NCBI RefSeq assembly: GCF_014649955.1
Contig: NZ_BMUA01000007.1
Span: 124,001-188,000 of the forward strand
Direction: 5' to 3'
DNA from: Streptomyces violascens
GTDB taxonomy: Bacteria > Actinomycetota > Actinomycetes > Streptomycetales > Streptomycetaceae
Length of the DNA stretch: 64,000 nucleotides
The notes under the pieces were generated by a model that saw only the letters and a program-made list of their open reading frames with translations, had not been told where the DNA came from and ran no database searches. The translations under genes were made by a program, and so were the position numbers. Below are positions 59,772-64,000 of this stretch, piece after piece. The stretch's first letter is position 1. Each line of letters opens with the position of its first letter.

Positions 59772-59805
59772 TTTGGTCCAGCGACGGGTTTGGTCCAGCG
59801 ACGGG
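59772..59805 (+). repeat. Perfect 17-bp tandem repeat downstream of whiD
   Basis: TTTGGTCCAGCGACGGG occurs at 59772-59788 and again at 59789-59805, followed by a partial third copy (TTTGACC). Just upstream is the 12-bp palindrome AGAAACGTTTCT (59754-59765). Both are in the short gap between converging whiD and the LysR gene. Confidence 0.75.
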
Positions 59806-59861
59806 TTTGACCCGGCTACGGCCGCAAAGCGGCGGCTTGTGGCCGCGCCCCCTTGTCGCGC

Positions 59862-60755
59862 CTAGCCGCGGGCGGCGGCCCGGGTCAGCTGGTCCAGCGT
59901 GGCCGCGACGGCCGGGACCTGTGCCAGGTCGGGCAGCGTGAGAGCGACGATCTCCCGCTCGACGGCGGGCTCGACGGCGACCGTGCGCGCACCCTTGGGC
60001 CGTACGGATTCGATGGCGAGCTCCGGCATCACCGCGACACCCAGCCCCGCACCCACCAGGCCGATCACCGCCGGGTAGTCGTCGGTCGCGAAGTCGATGC
60101 GCGGGGTGAACCCGGACTCCTCGCAGACCTCCACCAGTTGGCGCCGGCAGCGCGGGCAGCCCGCGATCCAGGGCTCGTCCGCCAGGTCCCTGATGGCGAC
60201 GGTGCCTGCCTCGGCCAGTGCGTGCCCCTCGGGCACCAGGCCGACCAGGCGGTCGACGAGCAGCGGGCGCACCACCAGGTCGTCCCACTCCGTGGCGTTC
60301 GAGCCGTACCGGAAGGCGAGCGCGATGTCGCAGTCGCCCTCGCGGAGCATCTCCACCGAGCGCGGCGGCTCGGCCTCGACGAGCGAGACCCGGGTGCCCG
60401 GGTGGGCCGCGCGCAGGGCGGCGAGCGCGGTCGGCACGAGCGTGGAGGACCCGCTCGGGAAGGAGACCAGGCGCACCCGGCCGGCCCGCAGCCCGGCGAT
60501 GGCGGCGACCTCCTCCTCCGCCGCGGTCAGCCCGGCGAGGATCCCGGCGGCGTGCCGGACCAGGACCTCGCCGGCCTGGGTCAGGCGCATCTCGCGGCCG
60601 GTGCGGATCAGGAGCGGGGTGCCCGCGGACGATTCGAGGGCCTTCATCTGCTGGCTGACGGCGGGCTGGGTGCAGCCCAGCTCGCGGGCCGCCGCCGAGA
60701 AGGAGCCGGTGGCGGCGACGGCGCGCAGGACGCGGAGATGACGGGCCTCGATCAT
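59862..60755 (-). CDS. LysR-family transcriptional regulator
   Basis: This 297-residue protein has the LysR winged HTH (HLRVLRAVAATGSFSAAA, QPAVSQQMKALE) and the effector domain (VRLVSFPSGSSTLVP, GLGVAVMPELAIE). The effector domain contains AGCPRCRRQLVE near residue 195, a C-x2-C pair that might sense redox or metal. It diverges from the MOSC gene across 80 bp, so that gene is a likely target. The start at ATG 60755 has GAGGA very close; the next downstream ATG would lose part of the HTH. Confidence 0.9.
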   Translation of the reverse strand: MIEARHLRVLRAVAATGSFSAAARELGCTQPAVSQQMKALESSAGTPLLIRTGREMRLTQAGEVLVRHAAGILAGLTAAEEEVAAIAGLRAGRVRLVSFPSGSSTLVPTALAALRAAHPGTRVSLVEAEPPRSVEMLREGDCDIALAFRYGSNATEWDDLVVRPLLVDRLVGLVPEGHALAEAGTVAIRDLADEPWIAGCPRCRRQLVEVCEESGFTPRIDFATDDYPAVIGLVGAGLGVAVMPELAIESVRPKGARTVAVEPAVEREIVALTLPDLAQVPAVAATLDQLTRAAARG

Positions 60756-60835
60756 TCCTCAAGCATAAGCGAATCTTGGAGAGCGCGGCGATAAATCGGT
60801 CGCTGCTTTGGGTTTGGCTCGGCTAGCGTGCCGCC

Positions 60836-61504
60836 ATGGAGCTTCTGTCTGTGAATCTGGGCCGCGCCAGGGCCGCCGGCTACACCGACGCCAAGGGCGG
60901 CGTCACCGGCATCGACAAGCGGCCGGTGAGCGGCGCGGTCCGGGTGTTCGCTCCGGGCCCCAAGGGTGTGGGCGCCAGCGGTGTCGAGGGCGACGACGTC
61001 TGCGACCTGCGCCACCACGGCGGTGACCACCAGGCCGTCTACGCCTACGCCCGCGAGGACCTGGACGTCTGGGCCGAGGAGCTCGGCCGCGACCTGCCCA
61101 ACGGCTCGTTCGGCGAGAACCTCACGACGTACGGCGTCGATGTGAACGATGCCCGGATCGGCGAGCGCTGGCGGATAGGCCGCGACGTGGTCCTCGAAGT
61201 CGCCTCCGGACGGATTCCCTGCCGGACGTTCGGGGGCTGGCTCGATCAGAAGGGGTGGGTCCGGCGCTTCACACAGGCGGCGGTTCCGGGCGCGTACTTC
61301 CGGGTGATCGAACCGGGCGAGATCCGTGCGGGCGATGCGATCGAGGTGATCGAGCGACCGGATCACGAAGTTTCGGTGACCTTTTGGTTCCGGGCGTTCA
61401 CGACCGAGCGGGCGCTCCTTCCGCGCACCCTTGCGGCGGGCGACGCCCTGGAGCCCGAGGCGATCGAGACCGTACGGAAGTACCTGGCCAAGCAGGGCTC
61501 ATAG
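60836..61504 (+). CDS. MOSC domain-containing protein
   Basis: This 222-residue protein is of the YiiM type. It has GDDVCDLRHHGGDHQAVYAY, GSFGENLTT and the sulfur-carrying Cys in SGRIPCRTFGGW that defines MOSC domains. MOSC proteins transfer sulfur or reduce N-hydroxylated compounds in molybdenum-cofactor-related reactions; the substrate here is unknown. A -10-like TAGCGT (60824-60829) ends 7 nt before the ATG, so the mRNA is probably leaderless. The divergent LysR gene suggests inducible control. Confidence 0.88.
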   Translation: MELLSVNLGRARAAGYTDAKGGVTGIDKRPVSGAVRVFAPGPKGVGASGVEGDDVCDLRHHGGDHQAVYAYAREDLDVWAEELGRDLPNGSFGENLTTYGVDVNDARIGERWRIGRDVVLEVASGRIPCRTFGGWLDQKGWVRRFTQAAVPGAYFRVIEPGEIRAGDAIEVIERPDHEVSVTFWFRAFTTERALLPRTLAAGDALEPEAIETVRKYLAKQGS

Positions 61505-61651
61505 CGGCCGGAGCCCGAGCCGCTCCCCTCAAGATCGCCACAAACCCCTCAAAGGCTGTCGCTATTGGGCCAGTTCATGCGGGTCACGACCGGTTGGGCG
61601 GCCGGGCGGGGGCGGTCATCGCATGCCCACCGGGGGCATTAACGTGCGCCT

Positions 61652-62425
61652 ATGACGACTGCACTGATTACGGGAGCAACGGCGGGCATCGGCGCGGCGT
61701 TCGCGCGGCGCCTCGCGGCCGACGGACACGATCTGGTGCTGGTGGCCCGGGACACCAAGAGGCTGAGCGAGCAGGCCACCGAGTTGCACGACCGGCACGG
61801 CATCGAGGCCGAGGTGCTGACCGCCGACCTGTCCACGGAGGACGGGATCGCCGCGGTCGAGGCGCGGCTCTCGCAGCCCAGGCAGCCGGTCGATCTCCTG
61901 GTCAACAACGCCGGGTTCGGCAACAAGGGCCGCTATCTCGAAGTGTCCATGGCGGACGAACTCACCATGATCAAGGTGCACATCGAGGCCGTTCTCAGGC
62001 TGACCTCGGCAGCGACCGCCTCGATGCGCGAGCGCGGACGCGGCGGGGTCGTGAACGTGGCCTCGGTCGCCGCCTTCGTGCCGCGCGGCACCTATGGCGC
62101 GTCCAAGGCGTGGGTCGTGCAGTTCACCCAGGGCGCGGCCCGGGACCTCGCCGGGTCCGGGGTGCGCCTGATGGCGCTGTGCCCGGGCTTCGTGCGAACC
62201 GAGTTCCACCAGCGGGCCGGCATGGGCACCGACAACATCCCGGGCTGGCTGTGGCTGGACGCCGACAAGCTGGTGGCCGCCGCGCTGACCGACCTCGCGC
62301 GCGGCAAGTCGCTCTCGATCCCCGACCCGCGCTACAAGGCGCTGATGGGCGCGGTGAAGCTGGCGCCACGCGGCCTGCTCGGCGGCATCACCTCCAAGAC
62401 GGGCCGGAAGTACGGCCCGAAGTGA
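61652..62425 (+). CDS. Short-chain dehydrogenase/reductase
   Basis: This 257-residue SDR has the cofactor motif ITGATAGIGAAFA, NNAGFG, and the catalytic Ser-Tyr-Lys as VASVAAF and YGASK. The end of the protein (PRYKALMGAVKLAPRGLL) resembles actinobacterial DltE/YqjQ-like SDRs. Substrate is unknown. A -10-like TAACGT at 61640-61645 is 6 nt before the ATG, again suggesting a leaderless mRNA. Confidence 0.88.
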   Translation: MTTALITGATAGIGAAFARRLAADGHDLVLVARDTKRLSEQATELHDRHGIEAEVLTADLSTEDGIAAVEARLSQPRQPVDLLVNNAGFGNKGRYLEVSMADELTMIKVHIEAVLRLTSAATASMRERGRGGVVNVASVAAFVPRGTYGASKAWVVQFTQGAARDLAGSGVRLMALCPGFVRTEFHQRAGMGTDNIPGWLWLDADKLVAAALTDLARGKSLSIPDPRYKALMGAVKLAPRGLLGGITSKTGRKYGPK

Positions 62426-62430
62426 GCCGG

Positions 62431-62457
62431 CCGCCGTGGCCGCGAGGGCCGCGGCGG
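62431..62457. terminator. Bidirectional hairpin between the SDR and DUF2264 genes
   Basis: CCGCCGTGGCC (62431-62441) pairs with GGCCGCGGCGG (62447-62457), 11 bp with one wobble, around a 5-nt loop. It fills the 36-bp gap between converging stop codons. Confidence 0.65.
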
Positions 62458-62461
62458 GGCC

Positions 62462-64000
62462 TCACCTGTCCTCCGTACGGACGGTCGGGGAGGCGGAGTC
62501 GAGCACGAGCCGGCAGGTGGTTCCGTTCTGCCAGGTCACCCGGACGGTGTGGCCGGTGACCTGGATGTCGGCGAGGGTGTGGACCGGGCTCGGGTCCGGC
62601 TCGGCGGTGAGGGAGGCGAGCGCGATGAACAGGGATGCCGCGCTGCCGGTAGCTCCGTGGAGCGCCCGGATGTCCGAGGCGGGCCCGAACAGGGTTGATC
62701 CTGCGGCCAGTTGGCGCACCTCTGCCCCGTAGCCGTGCACGGGGTGCAGCTGGGCGGTGCGGCCGGGGGTGGTGGCCCAGCCGGTCTGGCGGACGGGGGT
62801 GCCCGGCTCGGCCCCGGTGACGAGGTGGGCGCGGAGTTCGGCGCGGCCGTGCGCGAGGGTGACCGAGACGATCCGCACGCCGGGCGGGCCCGGCCGCGGC
62901 TCGGACAGGGATGCCGCCCAGCCGGGACCGCTGCCGAGCGGGACGGCCGGGCCCCGGGTGGTGGACTCCCCCTCTGCCAGCAGCCCGAAGTGGTTGTCGG
63001 GCACGCCGTCGGAGGTGGGTCCGGTGGCGGTCGAGTAGGCGAAGCGGGAGTACCAGGGGTCCTCGTCCGCGCCGCCGTCCACGTGGTGGTTGCTGCCGTG
63101 GTTGTGGAGGCGGATCAGGCCGTCCGCGGCCGTCGACTGGATCAGCAGGCCCGGCGGGCCGAGGGTCATGGTGGCGTCCTCGGTCTCGGCCGGCAGCGGC
63201 TCCTCGACGGCCGTCCATACGGGGTGCTCGGGCGGCAGCAGCAGTCCGAGGTAGCCCTTGGACGCCCAGTACGGGGATGCGGGGCCCGAGTAGTGCTGGA
63301 TCGCCGGTGGGTACGGGCCGTGCCAGCCCAGGGTGAGCAGCCCGGCGGCGTCGGTCGCGCCCCGGCCTTCGGGCCGGTCGAGGAAGTACTTCAGGGTGCC
63401 CGAGGCCAGTCGGCGGGTGGCTCCGGGGCTGAGCGGGGTGTGACCGGTGAGCGCGCCGAGCCAGGGTGCGGCCGCGGCGGCGAACCGGTAGGTCAGCGAT
63501 CGCCCGTACGGCATCGGCGCGCCGTCGGCGCCGAACAGGCGGCTGTGGGCGTCGAGTTGGGCGTGCAGCCGGGGACCGTAGCGGTCCAGCAGGTCCTGGT
63601 CGTCACTCAGATACCCGTGCAGGACGGGATAGAAGTGGAGGGCCCAGGCGTTGTAGTGGTCGAAGGAGCGGTTCGGTCCGTCGCTGTACCAGCCGTCACC
63701 GAGGTACCACTGGTCGATGCGTTCCAGGGCGCGCTCGATGGTGGCCTTGGCACGGTCTGTCTCGATGCCGGCGTCCTGGAGGAATCCGGCGACGGTGAGG
63801 CCGAACAGCCACCAGTTGTTGTCGATCGGGGACGGACCGAGGGCGGGCAGCAGCCAGTCGACGGCGCGCCGGCGGGTGCGGTCGTCGAGCTTGTCCCACA
63901 GCCAGGGGCGGGTGAGGCGGAGGCCGAGGGCGACGGAGGCCGCCTCGACGATCGCCTGCCGTACGTGGGTGGTGAGCGGCCAGGCGTCGGGAGACTCCGG
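62462..64000 (-). CDS. DUF2264 domain-containing protein (partial, start outside window)
   Basis: The frame is open from the window edge to a stop at 62462, giving 513 visible residues; the start is missing. The part read upstream of the first in-window ATG (63514) is clearly coding: IDNNWWLFGLTVAGF, WYLGDGWYSDGPNRSFDHY and LLDRYGPRLHAQLDAHSR, typical of DUF2264. The C-terminal third is beta-rich. The fold of this family is an alpha-toroid like those of polysaccharide lyases and hydrolases, so a carbohydrate-active role is possible. No catalytic residue can be assigned by eye. Confidence 0.85.
   Translation of the reverse strand, partial: PESPDAWPLTTHVRQAIVEAASVALGLRLTRPWLWDKLDDRTRRRAVDWLLPALGPSPIDNNWWLFGLTVAGFLQDAGIETDRAKATIERALERIDQWYLGDGWYSDGPNRSFDHYNAWALHFYPVLHGYLSDDQDLLDRYGPRLHAQLDAHSRLFGADGAPMPYGRSLTYRFAAAAAPWLGALTGHTPLSPGATRRLASGTLKYFLDRPEGRGATDAAGLLTLGWHGPYPPAIQHYSGPASPYWASKGYLGLLLPPEHPVWTAVEEPLPAETEDATMTLGPPGLLIQSTAADGLIRLHNHGSNHHVDGGADEDPWYSRFAYSTATGPTSDGVPDNHFGLLAEGESTTRGPAVPLGSGPGWAASLSEPRPGPPGVRIVSVTLAHGRAELRAHLVTGAEPGTPVRQTGWATTPGRTAQLHPVHGYGAEVRQLAAGSTLFGPASDIRALHGATGSAASLFIALASLTAEPDPSPVHTLADIQVTGHTVRVTWQNGTTCRLVLDSASPTVRTEDR

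Noticed and set aside
1..64000. tRNA, rRNA, insertion sequence or prophage genes
   Set aside because: No cloverleaf, transposase, integrase or phage structural motif was recognised in any frame. A tRNAscan or Rfam search would settle this.

Overview
The window is a piece of a Streptomyces chromosome. Evidence: very high GC with strong third-position bias, many GTG/TTG starts, long antisense shadow ORFs, and the developmental genes bldM and whiD flanked by shbA and guaB. Gene order (sucCD, icmB, pcrA, guaA, a Ser/Thr kinase cluster, guaB3-guaB, shbA-bldM-whiD) matches the core region I remember from S. coelicolor around SCO4767-SCO4809. No rRNA, tRNA, IS element, prophage or CRISPR array was seen.

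Layout. 1-2.5 kb: the tail of an unknown membrane protein converges on the TCA-cycle genes sucC-sucD. 2.7-10.7 kb: a divergent five-gene module, moxR-DUF5682-vWA on the minus strand and SWIM-DUF5691 on the plus strand. It is driven from one palindromic control region carrying two copies of the RecA-independent (PafBC-type) DNA-damage promoter; the copy for the SWIM gene is a full consensus match. 10.9-20.3 kb: icmB, a secreted lipase, an M23 peptidase, the helicase pcrA (also with a damage-type promoter) and two NlpC/P60 hydrolases. 20.3-22.8 kb: two paralogous membrane-anchored esterases sharing an upstream motif. 22.8-27.0 kb: a two-component system whose PspC-kinase gene is cut by an in-frame TAA, a PspC membrane protein and a DoxX protein. 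27.2-38.5 kb: membrane protein, class II aldolase-like protein, guaA, a chorismate mutase behind a leader-peptide attenuator, a two-gene envelope operon, a candidate small ORF, and gabD2-GMC oxidase. 38.7-49.4 kb: four transmembrane Ser/Thr kinases and one pseudokinase, all on the minus strand. 49.7-58.2 kb: serine hydrolase, glpD, a nucleotide-sugar dehydrogenase without its catalytic Cys, guaB3, guaB and shbA. 58.3-64 kb: bldM/whiD, a LysR regulator, MOSC protein, SDR and a partial DUF2264 protein.

Most genes are housekeeping, envelope or developmental. Three parts are worth most attention. The first is the uncharacterised MoxR/vWA/DUF5682/SWIM/DUF5691 module with its apparent link to DNA damage. 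The second is the attenuator in front of chorismate mutase. The third is a set of degenerate enzymes: the pseudokinase, the Cys-less dehydrogenase, the Cys-less GuaB3, and the split sensor kinase.
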